This document shows positions 32,850-40,666 of a stretch of DNA of 64,000 nucleotides, one piece after another. The DNA comes from Rhodanobacter sp. B05 (GTDB taxonomy: Bacteria > Pseudomonadota > Gammaproteobacteria > Xanthomonadales > Rhodanobacteraceae): positions 1 to 64,000 of the forward strand of contig NZ_MUNU01000006.1 in assembly GCF_002001085.1 (NCBI RefSeq), written 5' to 3'. A model generated the notes under the pieces. It did not search any database and had not been told where the DNA came from. It was given only the letters and a program-made list of their open reading frames with translations. Position 1 is the first letter of the stretch; each line of letters opens with the position of its first letter. A program made the translations under genes and the position numbers.

Positions 32850-33062
32850 TCAGCGCTGGCGCAACGGATCGAGCAGCGACGACAGCCCGTTGTGATCCAG
32901 CTCCAGCATCAATGCCAGCAACTGGCCCAGCTCGCCTTTCGGAAAACCCTTGCGCGCGAACCATGCCAGATACGCGCCGGGCAGGTCGGCGATCAGCTGC
33001 CCCTGATACTTGCCGTACGGCATGCGCACGACCACCAGCTTCTTCAGATCAGCCGCTTCCAT
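32850..33062 (-). CDS. DUF3820-family small protein
   Basis: A 70-residue cytosolic protein with the DUF3820 pattern MPYGKYQGQLIADLPGAYLAWFARKGFPKGELGQLLALM. Related proteins in pseudomonads have been called quorum-regulated virulence factors; the domain also occurs next to exonucleases. No activity is established. The ATG sits 7 bp after the VOC gene stop, so the VOC, DUF3820 and dioxygenase genes probably form one minus-strand unit. Confidence 0.85.
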   Translation of the reverse strand: MEAADLKKLVVVRMPYGKYQGQLIADLPGAYLAWFARKGFPKGELGQLLALMLELDHNGLSSLLDPLRQR

Positions 33063-33069
33063 CGACGCG

Positions 33070-33492
33070 CTACTTCGCGAACAGCTGCGCGCGATCGGCG
33101 AACGCCTTGAACTCCAGCGCATTGCCGCAGGGATCGAGCAGGAACATCGTGGCCTGCTCGCCGGGCTGGCCCTTGAAGCGGATATGCGGCTCGATCACGA
33201 AACGCGTGCCGGCCGCCTGCAGCCGTTCGGCCAGCGCCTGCCAGGCGTCCATCTCCAGTACCAGGCCGAAGTGACGCACCGGCACGTTGTCGCCATCCAC
33301 ATCGTGCGCCGCCACCGCGCGTGTTTCCTCCGGCGCCAGATGCGCCACGATCTGGTGCCCGTGGAAATCGAAGTCCACCCAGCTGTCGCTGGAGCGGCCT
33401 TCGGGGCAGCCCAGCAGCTCGCCGTAGAACGCGCGGGCGTTGGTTAGCGAGGTCACGGGGAAGGCGAGATGGAAGAGTGGTAGTTCGGACAT
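33070..33492 (-). CDS. VOC-family protein
   Basis: A 140-residue protein of the glyoxalase/dioxygenase superfamily: [22 protein letters not shown] at the N-terminus (His ligand), [34 protein letters not shown] and [15 protein letters not shown] (Glu ligand). It has two paired beta-alpha-beta-beta-beta units as usual. NCBI-type annotation often calls this subgroup dioxygenase-like, but substrate and reaction are unknown. The start is chosen at [11 protein letters not shown], where homology begins. Confidence 0.88.
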   Translation of the reverse strand: MSELPLFHLAFPVTSLTNARAFYGELLGCPEGRSSDSWVDFDFHGHQIVAHLAPEETRAVAAHDVDGDNVPVRHFGLVLEMDAWQALAERLQAAGTRFVIEPHIRFKGQPGEQATMFLLDPCGNALEFKAFADRAQLFAK

Positions 33493-33646
33493 GATTGGAT
33501 TGAGGGCGTGAAAGTGGGAGCTTCGCGGCGATTTAGGCTCGAGGTCAACGCAGCAAGCCACATAAACGGCTCTGACCTAGTTACTGCGTCCGCACCCGGA
33601 CCGTTACTGGACTCGAATGGTGCGTTATCCGCTGACCGACGGCTAT

Positions 33647-34585
33647 TCAGGACGCCCAAGAAAATATGATCCCATCACGCAACCCTTCGTCCAACATTTC
33701 GTGTGTGACATTCACATTCTCTGTCATCACCAATCGCCTTGGTTGTGACCGGTCCTTCAACGCTTCGGTCAACGCCTCATCGCTACCGATCCCGTAAGGT
33801 CTGCGATATGCCTGCATATATGTCTTCAATGCTATTCGAGATTTTTCTGGATCAATCAAAGCAGGATTTTTGCACCAATAGTCCACGCTAATCCCGCCGG
33901 ACACCGGGAGACCATCCAAGGTTTGCTCATCGGTGTCGGGGATGAACACAACGAACCCGTCGGTCAATTGCTCCGAATAATCACAGGCATAACCGTCAAT
34001 CATGAGACACCTACTTTCCGATTGCTCAGTGGCCTTCCGGCGTTTGTCATTTACTCGCCACCACAATTCCTCTTTGCTATACAACGTCAGACCTGCGCGT
34101 GAAGCAACCGTCACATCGATATCCCACCAGATTCGCGACAGGCGCTCCCACTTCTCCCCAGCTTCCTTCATGTGGCGCTTCATCTCACGCTTGCCCCACA
34201 TTGTCAGCAGAAAAATGTGACTCTCCACATCAGCGCGAATACCTAGGATCTCGGCAATCCCCGTATGAATGGAGAGGTGACACATCTTGCATACGCATAC
34301 GATCCGCGCGAGCCTTTGTTTGTGTGTTGTTTCGTCAAAGTCCCATCGTTCGTGGGCTTCCAAACGCTCGGAAGACCCACAAATTTCACACCGTCTGCCA
34401 GCCCGCGCGATGACATACTGACTAAGGGCTCGCCAATGAGAGGGTGGCGTCATCGCGCGTAGATTCACGAACCAAGCGGTTCTTGGTACAGGATCCACAT
34501 AGAAATTGTTACCACCATACGATCGATCTTCTCCAGGAAGTTCATTCGCATAGCGTTCTAGATGGACGGCTCTTGTTCGCGCCAT
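33647..34585 (-). CDS. HNH-type putative endonuclease in an AT-richer segment
   Basis: A 312-residue protein. Residues 66-107 form a four-cysteine zinc/HNH-like module: Cys66-x2-Cys69, AHERW (His78), Cys99-x2-Cys102-His103 and His107 (CKMCHLSIHTG). The flanking N-terminal part (FYVDPVPRTAWFVNLRAMTP) and the 200-residue C-terminal part match nothing I recognise. Codon use is visibly less GC-rich than in every neighbour, and it interrupts ordinary housekeeping-type genes, so recent acquisition is likely. A nuclease role, perhaps in defence, is inferred from the motif only; the module could be purely structural. Confidence 0.7.
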   Translation of the reverse strand: MARTRAVHLERYANELPGEDRSYGGNNFYVDPVPRTAWFVNLRAMTPPSHWRALSQYVIARAGRRCEICGSSERLEAHERWDFDETTHKQRLARIVCVCKMCHLSIHTGIAEILGIRADVESHIFLLTMWGKREMKRHMKEAGEKWERLSRIWWDIDVTVASRAGLTLYSKEELWWRVNDKRRKATEQSESRCLMIDGYACDYSEQLTDGFVVFIPDTDEQTLDGLPVSGGISVDYWCKNPALIDPEKSRIALKTYMQAYRRPYGIGSDEALTEALKDRSQPRRLVMTENVNVTHEMLDEGLRDGIIFSWAS

Positions 34586-34807
34586 GAATGCTTACTCTTC
34601 ATTAGATTTAGATCAGCAATTTATAGTGATCGCGGATGGATAGAGGTGCCGCATGGTGCTGCCTTCAAGGCGGCGACGAAACCATGCGAAGACAGCTGAC
34701 CATGCGCGCCAGCTGTAGGAGCAATTGGGCCAGCTCTGAGACATTTATAAACACTCCGACGCGCCAGCCGAAATGACATGGCTCTCGTTCACATCAGTGC
34801 CGCATTC
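34586..34807. other. AT-rich intergenic stretch upstream of the HNH gene
   Basis: About 220 bp without a gene. It holds an AT-rich block (34596-34630) likely to contain the HNH promoter on the minus strand. Near 34712 there is a fragment, CTGTAGGAGC, resembling the start of a REP unit. No target duplication or attachment site was found by eye. Confidence 0.4.
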
Positions 34808-35620
34808 TCACGGCTTTACAAACCGCAACGTCATCCGGTCCGACTCGCCGATCGCCTTCATCTTCGCGTGCTCGCTGTCGGGGCCGGCCAGATCCGGCGG
34901 CAGGCGGTGCACGTTGATGTCTTCGGGATCGTTCGGGTTGGCATTGATCTCGGATACGCCGGCCACGCGGAAGCCGGTCTTGAGTGCGAGCGCGATCAGG
35001 TAATCCTCGGGCAGGCGATGCAGCGCCTTGGCGCTGTCCACGGCATCGGCGAACGGTCTGGCGCGGTGTTCGGTGACGCCGAACACGCCGCCGGGCTTGA
35101 GCACGTGGAACGCGGCCTGGAACACAGAGTCGAGGGTGGCCGGGCTGTGGTTGAGCCAGTCATGCGTGTTGCGGAAGGTGAGCACCATGTCGGCCGAGTT
35201 GTCGGCGCCTAGGTTCACCTGGTACGGCGGTGCGAACGGGACGAATTTCCCGATGTGTCCGTACACCGCCGGATCGGCCTTGAGCTTGGCGCTGAATTTT
35301 GCGGCCGTCGCCGGCGCGGCTTCGATCAGGTGGCCGTGCGCGTAGAGGAAGGGCGCGAGGATTTCGGTGTACCAGCCGCCACCGGGTGCCAGTTCGACCA
35401 CCGTCATGTCCGGCCTGATGCCGAAGAATTGCAGGGTCTCGACCGGATGCCGGTACTGGTCGCGCGCCCGGTTGGCGGCCGAACGCCAGTGGCCGTTCAC
35501 GGCCTGCTGCAGTGCCGTGGTGGTGCCCTCGGAGGCGCTGACAGGCGCGCCGCTGGCAACGGCCGGGGCCAGCAACGCCACGATTAATGGGACGAGCAGC
35601 TTGCAGGTGCGACGAAACAT
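34808..35620 (-). CDS. Exported class I SAM-methyltransferase-like protein
   Basis: A 270-residue protein beginning with a convincing signal peptide (FRRTCKLLVPLIVALLAP, cleavage near ASG-AP), followed by a Rossmann methyltransferase fold. The SAM-binding motif is VVELAPGGGWYTEILAPFL, with later VLTFRNTHDWLNHSP and FHVLKPGGVFGVTEHRA blocks. Such exported methyltransferase-like proteins recur in xanthomonads and alphaproteobacteria. SAM is cytosolic, so either the leader is a membrane anchor, or the protein no longer methylates, or it uses another ligand. The start has a GAGGG ribosome site upstream. Confidence 0.85.
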   Translation of the reverse strand: MFRRTCKLLVPLIVALLAPAVASGAPVSASEGTTTALQQAVNGHWRSAANRARDQYRHPVETLQFFGIRPDMTVVELAPGGGWYTEILAPFLYAHGHLIEAAPATAAKFSAKLKADPAVYGHIGKFVPFAPPYQVNLGADNSADMVLTFRNTHDWLNHSPATLDSVFQAAFHVLKPGGVFGVTEHRARPFADAVDSAKALHRLPEDYLIALALKTGFRVAGVSEINANPNDPEDINVHRLPPDLAGPDSEHAKMKAIGESDRMTLRFVKP

Positions 35621-35756
35621 GGTTCGACCCTCCCGACGATAGGTGTTCAAGACTACGCCGAAACAGGGCGCCGAATCGGCACCGTCAACAGGCCGAGTGG
35701 CTTCCGGTTTCAACACCGCGGAGAAACCCGGGGTTTGGCACTAGTCCCGGGCTCGC

Positions 35757-36103
35757 TCAGCAGGCGAGCATGCTGCGGATGGCAGCTTCCAGAGGCGGCA
35801 GATGCTGCTGCACGATGGCCTGTACGGTCTGGGCGTCGATGTCGCCGAGATAGTTGTGCACAAGAATGTTGCGGAAGCCGCTGATCTGTTGCCGCGGGAT
35901 CGCCGGGTAAGGCCGTTTCAGCTCATCCGGCAAACGTTGCGTGGCTTCCGACGTTGCGTGGCTTCCGACAAGGTCTGCAGGTTGCGCAGGGTGGCGTCGT
36001 GCAGCATCTCGTCCCGGGTCAGATCGCCACGCTGCTGGATGCGCCGGATTTTCTCGATGGCATCGAGGATATGTTGCGCATAGGCCTGCCATGCCTTGCT
36101 CAC
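35757..36103 (-). pseudogene. HepT-type HEPN toxin, frameshifted by a 17-bp tandem duplication
   Basis: The gene begins MSKAWQAYAQHILDAIEKIRRIQ and reads normally to LQTLSEATQR, then shifts frame at a perfect tandem duplication (35935-35951 and 35952-35968). Deleting either copy rejoins LSEATQR to LPDELKRPYPAIPRQQISGFRNILVHNYLGD and gives a standard 109-residue HepT with the RNase motif R-x4-H (RNILVH). Because 17 is not a multiple of 3, the current gene makes a truncated 61-residue product lacking the catalytic motif. It overlaps the MNT antitoxin gene by 4 bp. Its intact form is an RNase toxin blocked by AMPylation of a tyrosine near the motif. Confidence 0.88.
35935..35968. repeat. Perfect 17-bp tandem duplication inside hepT
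   Basis: CGTTGCGTGGCTTCCGA occurs twice head to tail with no mismatch. One copy is the ancestral coding sequence, as shown by the continuous HepT frame when the other is removed. Perfect identity implies a recent event, and such duplications can revert by slippage or recombination. Confidence 0.95.
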
Positions 36104-36396
36104 AGATCCACGGCCTCGCTCAGCACGCTGTCGCGCAGGTGGCGATTGAGTTCATGTTCGGGAATGAGGTCAAGGCGTCGGCCGGTGATTTCGGCCAGCC
36201 GTTCGGCGAGCGGCAGGCGCTGGGTGAACAAGTCGTAGCCGCGCGGAAAATCGACCAGAAAATCGATGTCGCTGTCCGGACGTTCCTCGCCGCGGGCCAC
36301 CGAGCCGAACACGCGGATGCGCCGCGCGCCGTACTGACGGCATGCGGCGTGAATGGCCTCGCTTTGTACATGCAACTGGTCAAGCAGCATGGTCAT
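36100..36396 (-). CDS. MNT-type nucleotidyltransferase antitoxin (MntA-like)
   Basis: A 98-residue minimal nucleotidyltransferase with the motif Gly31-Ser32 ... Asp43-x-Asp45 (VFGSVARGEERPDSDIDFLVDF) and a third acidic position in RRLDLIPEHEL. In characterised MNT/HEPN modules the protein adds AMP to the HepT toxin and so silences it. It is followed with a 4-bp overlap by hepT, which is frameshifted here. This gene is intact. The start MTMLLDQ is preceded by CGGGG; a second in-frame ATG two codons later is possible. Confidence 0.9.
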   Translation of the reverse strand: MTMLLDQLHVQSEAIHAACRQYGARRIRVFGSVARGEERPDSDIDFLVDFPRGYDLFTQRLPLAERLAEITGRRLDLIPEHELNRHLRDSVLSEAVDL

Positions 36397-36459
36397 GGCC
36401 CCGCGGTGGAATGGTGCGCCGCTAGTGTAGCCCGGCTTCACCTTGCGGGCAGCGCCAGT

Positions 36460-37935
36460 TCAATCCGCCGCCACGCACCGCTCCCGTGCCCACGCCCGCA
36501 GCGCTTCCACCTGTTCCCGCATCAGTAGCGACAGCGGCCGGGTCTGCTGCAGGGCATGCAGCAAGGCAGGTTGATCCGGTGGCGTACCGTTGCCGGCCGC
36601 GTCGTACAACGCGCTGACGATGGTCTGTTCGATCTCGGCGCCTGAGTAGCCGTCGCTGGCGGCGGCGAGTGCGCCAAGGTCGAACGTGGCGGGGTCGAGC
36701 TTGCGGCGGGCGAGGTGCATCGCGAAGATCTCGCTGCGCACGGAGGCCTGCGGCAGGTCGACGAAGAAGATCTCGTCGAAGCGGCCCTTGCGCAGCAGCT
36801 CGGCGGGCAGTTCGTTGACTGCATTCGCGGTGGCGACCACGAACACCTTGGCCTTGCGCTCGGCCATCCAGGTCAGCAGGTAGCCGAGCACGCGGCGCGA
36901 CACGCCGCCGTCATCGCCGCCGCCGGCGAGGCCCTTCTCGATCTCGTCGATCCACAGCACGCACGGCGCCAGCAGCTCGGTGCTGGCCAGCGCCTCGCGC
37001 AGGTTCTTCTCGGTCTCGCCCTGATACTTGTTGTACAGCGTGCCGAAGTCCAGCCGCACCAGCGGCACGCCGAAGCCGCCGGCGATCGCCTTCGCCGCGA
37101 GGCTCTTGCCGCAACCCTGCACGCCGAGCAGCAGCACGCCGCGTGGCGGATCGAGCATCGGCGTGGCTTCGGGCGAGAGAAATACCGCGCGGCGGCGCTG
37201 CACCCATTCGCGCACGCGACTGACGCCGGCAATGTCGGCGAAGCTGGCGGTGGCGTATTCGTAGTGCAGCAGGCCGGAGCGGTTGAGCAGCTCGAACTTG
37301 GACTGCATCAGCACCGGCAGGTCACCGGGACCGAGCGCGCCGTCGGCGTAGATCAGCTTGCGCACGATGCGTCGGGCGTCGGGTGCCGACAGGCCGAGCA
37401 GGTTGCGCACGATGGTCCGCGCGGCATCGTTGTCCACTTCGATCCGGCGGCCCTGTTCGCGTTGCCAGCCGGCCGCCTCGCCGCGCAGGATGCCGGCCAG
37501 CTCCCTGATGTCCGGCAGCGACAGCGGGATGCGCAGGGCCAGTGCCTCCAGTTCCGCGGGCAACTCGACCCTGGCACCGACCAGCACGATGGTGTGCGCG
37601 GCGGAATGTTGCCGCTGCACGATCTCGCGCAGCTGGCGCAGGCTCATCGCGTAGCCCAGCAACGGGTGGAAATCGAACATCAGGTAGATGCCGGGTTCGC
37701 CCTGGGCGCGAATCGCGTGGAGCGTGGCCGTGGCATCCGGCGCCACCGCGCCATCGGTCTGGGCGAAATCGAGCCGGCTCAGGCCGTCGGTCAGCGACCA
37801 GCGCCACAGCGGGCGCAGCGCCTGCGCGATCACGTGGCGGAAGCACTCGATCACGCGCTGCTCGTCCACCGTCTCGATGACCAGCAGCGGCGTCGCTGCG
37901 CGCACCAGCGTGGTGAGGTCGTCCAGTTCGCTCAT
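36460..37935 (-). CDS. Ycf46-like AAA+ ATPase
   Basis: A 491-residue ATPase. The N-terminal 220 residues ([28 protein letters not shown]) match the Ycf46 N-domain. The AAA module follows, with Walker A GVQGCGKS (271-278), Walker [12 protein letters not shown] (325-335), sensor 1 [10 protein letters not shown], an arginine-finger region [15 protein letters not shown] and a C-terminal lid. Ycf46 proteins are widespread, with a role in CO2 use reported in cyanobacteria; elsewhere the function is unknown. It lies 63 bp upstream of the MNT/HepT pair on the same strand, which may be chance. Confidence 0.9.
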   Translation of the reverse strand: MSELDDLTTLVRAATPLLVIETVDEQRVIECFRHVIAQALRPLWRWSLTDGLSRLDFAQTDGAVAPDATATLHAIRAQGEPGIYLMFDFHPLLGYAMSLRQLREIVQRQHSAAHTIVLVGARVELPAELEALALRIPLSLPDIRELAGILRGEAAGWQREQGRRIEVDNDAARTIVRNLLGLSAPDARRIVRKLIYADGALGPGDLPVLMQSKFELLNRSGLLHYEYATASFADIAGVSRVREWVQRRRAVFLSPEATPMLDPPRGVLLLGVQGCGKSLAAKAIAGGFGVPLVRLDFGTLYNKYQGETEKNLREALASTELLAPCVLWIDEIEKGLAGGGDDGGVSRRVLGYLLTWMAERKAKVFVVATANAVNELPAELLRKGRFDEIFFVDLPQASVRSEIFAMHLARRKLDPATFDLGALAAASDGYSGAEIEQTIVSALYDAAGNGTPPDQPALLHALQQTRPLSLLMREQVEALRAWARERCVAAD

Positions 37936-38035
37936 GCAACTCCCCTGTGAGGAGCGCCAGTTTACCGGGCCGCGCTGCTGCTGGCTTCACGCGGCCGGGT
38001 ATACATTGGCGGCTCCATGACGAAGGAGCCTGCTC

Positions 38036-39124
38036 ATGCGCGTGCTGATGTCGTTGTTGCTGGCGGTTGTGTCGCTGCCGTTGCTGGCCGCGCCCCGGCT
38101 GGACAAGCTGACCCTGCCCAAGGGATTCCATATCGCCGTGTATTCCGATCAGGTGTCGAATGCGCGCGAGATCGCGCTGGGCAGCCACGGCACCGTGTTC
38201 GTCGGCTCCAGCGGCGCCGGCAAGGTCTACGCGCTCACCGACAGCAAGGGCGCTGGCGTGGCCGATCAGGTGCGGGTGATTGCCAGTGGTCTGCACAATC
38301 CGATCGGTGTCGCCTTCCACGATGGCGATCTGTATGTTTCGGCGGTCAGCCGGATTTTCGTGTTGCGCGACATCGAGCAGCACCTCGACAACCCGCCGAA
38401 ACCGCAGCTGGTCACCGACAAGCTTCCCGACAAGGACCATCACGGCGGTCGTTTCCTGGCCTTCGGGCCCGACGGCAAGCTGTACGTGCCGATCGGCGCG
38501 CCGTGCAACATCTGCAACCCCGGCCCCGACTACGCCAAGCTCACGCGCATGAACGCCGATGGCAGCGACTGGCAGGACGTGGCCACCGGCATCCGCAATT
38601 CGGTCGGCTTCGACTGGCAACCCGGCACGAAGCGGCTGTGGTTCACCGACAACGGTCGCGACATGCTCGGTGACGACATCCCCAGCGACGAATTGAACGA
38701 GATCACCCGCGTCGGGCAGAACTTCGGCTATCCGTTTTGCCACCAGGGCGACCTCCTGGATCCCGAGTTCGGCAAGGGCCATGCCTGCAAGGACTACACG
38801 CCACCGGTGCTGAAGCTGGGCGCCCACGTGGCCTCGCTCGGCATGCGTTTCTACGAAGGCAGGCAGTTCCCGGCCAGCTACCGCGGTGCGATCCTGGTCG
38901 CCGAGCACGGCTCATGGAACCGCACGAAGAAATCCGGTTACCGCGTGATGACGGTTCGGCTGAAAGGGAACAAGGTGCTGTCATACGAGCCGCTCATCAC
39001 CGGCTTCGAACAGGACGAGAGTGCCTGGGGTCGCCCGGTCGACGTGCAGCCGATGCCCGACGGCAGCGTGCTGGTCAGCGATGATCTGGCGGGGGCGGTG
39101 TATCGGGTGACGTATCAGCCGTGA
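38036..39124 (+). CDS. PQQ-dependent sugar (sorbosone-type) dehydrogenase, exported
   Basis: A 362-residue protein with a signal peptide (MRVLMSLLLAVVSLPLLAAP) and the six-bladed propeller of soluble glucose/sorbosone dehydrogenases. Recognisable segments are LPKGFHIAVYSDQV, HHGGRFLAFGPDGKLYVPIG, TGIRNSVGFDWQPGTKRLWFTDNGRD, NFGYPFCHQG and FPASYRGAILVAEHGSWNR. It probably oxidises an aldose or sorbosone in the periplasm, with PQQ as cofactor. No PQQ biosynthesis genes are in the window, so PQQ would have to come from elsewhere, and the cofactor is an inference from family. Confidence 0.88.
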   Translation: MRVLMSLLLAVVSLPLLAAPRLDKLTLPKGFHIAVYSDQVSNAREIALGSHGTVFVGSSGAGKVYALTDSKGAGVADQVRVIASGLHNPIGVAFHDGDLYVSAVSRIFVLRDIEQHLDNPPKPQLVTDKLPDKDHHGGRFLAFGPDGKLYVPIGAPCNICNPGPDYAKLTRMNADGSDWQDVATGIRNSVGFDWQPGTKRLWFTDNGRDMLGDDIPSDELNEITRVGQNFGYPFCHQGDLLDPEFGKGHACKDYTPPVLKLGAHVASLGMRFYEGRQFPASYRGAILVAEHGSWNRTKKSGYRVMTVRLKGNKVLSYEPLITGFEQDESAWGRPVDVQPMPDGSVLVSDDLAGAVYRVTYQP

Positions 39125-39131
39125 GTCCCAT

Positions 39132-39160
39132 GTCATTCCTGCGCTGCGGTGAAGAGCGAT
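39132..39160. repeat. Degenerate copy of the palindromic repeat
   Basis: GTCATTCCTGCGC (39132-39144) matches the first half of the repeats that follow, and GAAGAGCGAT (39151-39160) is the reverse complement of the sequence just outside the copy at 39250. It looks like a scarred or partly deleted unit immediately after the dehydrogenase stop codon. Confidence 0.6.
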
Positions 39161-39181
39161 GACCAGCTTCGCTGTTGTAAA

Positions 39182-39275
39182 GCGATTCCTGCCTGCGCAG
39201 GAATGACAAGATAAAAGGAACGACACGTCTACCCATCACTTACACCATCGTCATTCCTGCGCAGGCAGGAATCGC
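39182..39275. repeat. Inverted palindrome pair, left side of the GIY-YIG gene
   Basis: A 26-bp unit at 39182-39207 (GCGATTCCTGCC then TGCGCAGGAATGAC) and its exact reverse complement at 39250-39275 are separated by 42 nt. Each unit is itself a hairpin: ATTCCTGC and GCAGGAAT arms with a four-base loop. The layout of two small hairpins in inverted order is that of a REPIN. The nuclease gene starts 22 bp to the right. Confidence 0.9.
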
Positions 39276-39296
39276 TCTTCACTACGAGGCATAGCC

Positions 39297-39590
39297 ATGG
39301 ACAGGCGACAACCCCGCGTCTACATGTTGGCGAGCAGGAAGAACGGCGTCCTCTACATCGGCGTCACCAGCGACCTGGTCAAGCGCATCTGGCAGCACAA
39401 GAACGACGTGGTGGAAGGTTTTACTCACCGTTATGGCATCCACACCTTGGTCTGGTATGAGCTTCATCCGACGATGGAGTCGGCGATCCTGCGCGAGAAG
39501 ACGCTCAAGCGGTGGAAGCGCGACTGGAAGATGCGCTTGATCGACGAGGGCAATGCCGAGTGGCGGGACTTGTATCCGACTATTCTGTAG
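39297..39590 (+). CDS. Single-domain GIY-YIG nuclease (YhbQ/COG2827 type)
   Basis: A 97-residue protein consisting of one GIY-YIG domain: the two tyrosines Tyr9 and Tyr20 (RVYMLASRKNGVLYIGVTS), catalytic Arg30 (LVKRIWQHK), the YGIHTLVWYEL strand, and the ESAILREKTLKRW helix with the conserved glutamate (Glu61 or Glu67). All core residues of an active endonuclease are present. Stand-alone members have no settled function and are often described as UvrC-like. Inverted palindrome pairs of the same family flank it at 22 bp upstream and 4-10 bp downstream, so gene and repeats form one compact block of about 500 bp between two unrelated genes. Confidence 0.92.
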   Translation: MDRRQPRVYMLASRKNGVLYIGVTSDLVKRIWQHKNDVVEGFTHRYGIHTLVWYELHPTMESAILREKTLKRWKRDWKMRLIDEGNAEWRDLYPTIL

Positions 39591-39594
39591 CCGT

Positions 39595-39687
39595 TGAAGT
39601 GCGATTCCTGCCTGCGCAGGAATGACAATGGTGGGCGGACGTCGCCTCTTTTACCGTCATTCCTGCGCAGGCAGGAATCGCACTTCA
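39595..39687. repeat. Inverted palindrome pair, right side of the GIY-YIG gene
   Basis: The same 26-bp unit as on the left lies at 39601-39626, with its reverse complement at 39656-39681, separated by 29 nt. Here the match extends outward to a 32-bp perfect inverted repeat (39595-39626 with 39656-39687). The order of the two orientations is identical to the left pair. The first arm starts four bases after the nuclease stop codon. Confidence 0.9.
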
Positions 39688-39719
39688 CACGCAACATGCA
39701 ACCCGAGCGGAGACACCCC

Positions 39720-40343
39720 ATGCAATTACGCAGCGACAATTTCGAGAACGGTCGCCCTATCCCGCCCGAATTCGCTTTTGGCAGGCGCGCCGACCCCTTC
39801 GCGCTGTCGGACAACCACAGCCCGCATCTGGCCTGGAAAAATGCGCCGCCAGCGACGCGTTCGTTCGTGCTCACCTGCATCGATCCCGACGTGCCCAGCC
39901 GGGGTGACGATGTGAACCAGCAAGGCCGCATGGTGCCGGCGGATCTTCCCAGGGTGGAGTTCGTGCACTGGCTGATGGCGAACATCCCGGCCGAGTGCGG
40001 CGAACTGGCCGCGGGCGCCTGCAGCGACGAAGTCACTCCGCGCGGCAAGCGCGAGCCGTTCGGTCCGCCCGGCAACGTGCAGGGCGCGAACGACTACACC
40101 GGCTGGTTCGCCGGCGATGCCGACATGGGTGGCGAATATCTGGGTTATGACGGCCCGTGCCCGCCCTGGAACGACACTTTGCTGCATCACTACCATTTCA
40201 CCCTGTATGCACTCGACGTCGTCAGCTTGCCGCTGGTCAAGGGCTTTTCGCGCGAGCAATTGCGGGTGGCGATGGCCGGCCATGTGCTGGCGCAAACCGA
40301 GCTCGTCGGCACCTACAGCCTCAATCCCTCGGTCGGAGGCTGA
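39720..40343 (+). CDS. YbhB/YbcL-type PEBP (Raf kinase inhibitor-like) protein
   Basis: A 207-residue protein of the phosphatidylethanolamine-binding family. The ligand-pocket motifs are [11 protein letters not shown] (Asp-Pro-Asp loop), [11 protein letters not shown] (His-Trp) and [24 protein letters not shown] (GPxPP and HxYxFxxYAL). Bacterial members are of unclear function, with possible roles in phospholipid binding or protease inhibition. The start is the ATG with GGAG 9 bp upstream; the in-frame sequence before it is merely translated palindromic repeat (FLRRQESHF). No signal peptide. Confidence 0.92.
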   Translation: MQLRSDNFENGRPIPPEFAFGRRADPFALSDNHSPHLAWKNAPPATRSFVLTCIDPDVPSRGDDVNQQGRMVPADLPRVEFVHWLMANIPAECGELAAGACSDEVTPRGKREPFGPPGNVQGANDYTGWFAGDADMGGEYLGYDGPCPPWNDTLLHHYHFTLYALDVVSLPLVKGFSREQLRVAMAGHVLAQTELVGTYSLNPSVGG

Positions 40344-40468
40344 TCAAACGTGGGCGCGGCGTGCATGGCCGCGGTGGCGCCCTTCACGCCCGCGTGGCAC
40401 CCGATATGGGTGAATGGCGCTACATGGCGGCCGTGAGTGCGGCGTCATTCCCCCAAGAGGCCATCCCC

Positions 40469-40624
40469 ATGCTTCACTACGCCCTGGTTTTCCTCGTCAT
40501 TGCGATCATCGCCGCCGTGCTCGGCTTCGGCGGCATTGCCGGCGCGGCTGCCGGCATCGCGAAGATCCTGTTCATCATCTTCCTGATCCTCGCGGCCATC
40601 GCATTCTTCCGCCGCGCCCGATAA
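40469..40624 (+). CDS. DUF1328-family small membrane protein
   Basis: A 51-residue protein made of two hydrophobic helices, [25 protein letters not shown] and [17 protein letters not shown], ending in a basic tail. This is the YtjA/DUF1328 family of small inner-membrane proteins seen in many proteobacteria and often linked to envelope stress. Function unknown. It is first of five closely packed plus-strand genes (40469-43075). An AAGAGG ribosome-like site lies about 12 bp upstream. Confidence 0.9.
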   Translation: MLHYALVFLVIAIIAAVLGFGGIAGAAAGIAKILFIIFLILAAIAFFRRAR

Positions 40625-40666
40625 TTCGACATCTTTGCCCAGACAAGCCCCAACCCGGAGCAGGTA

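Noticed and set aside
35757-36092. A separate 111-residue protein on the minus strand
   Set aside because: Its first half is out-of-frame hepT; only the part after the duplication is HepT-like. It is explained by the frameshift.
39132-39687. CRISPR array
   Set aside because: Repeats are palindromic pairs in alternating orientation with a gene between them, not evenly spaced direct repeats, and no cas genes are near.
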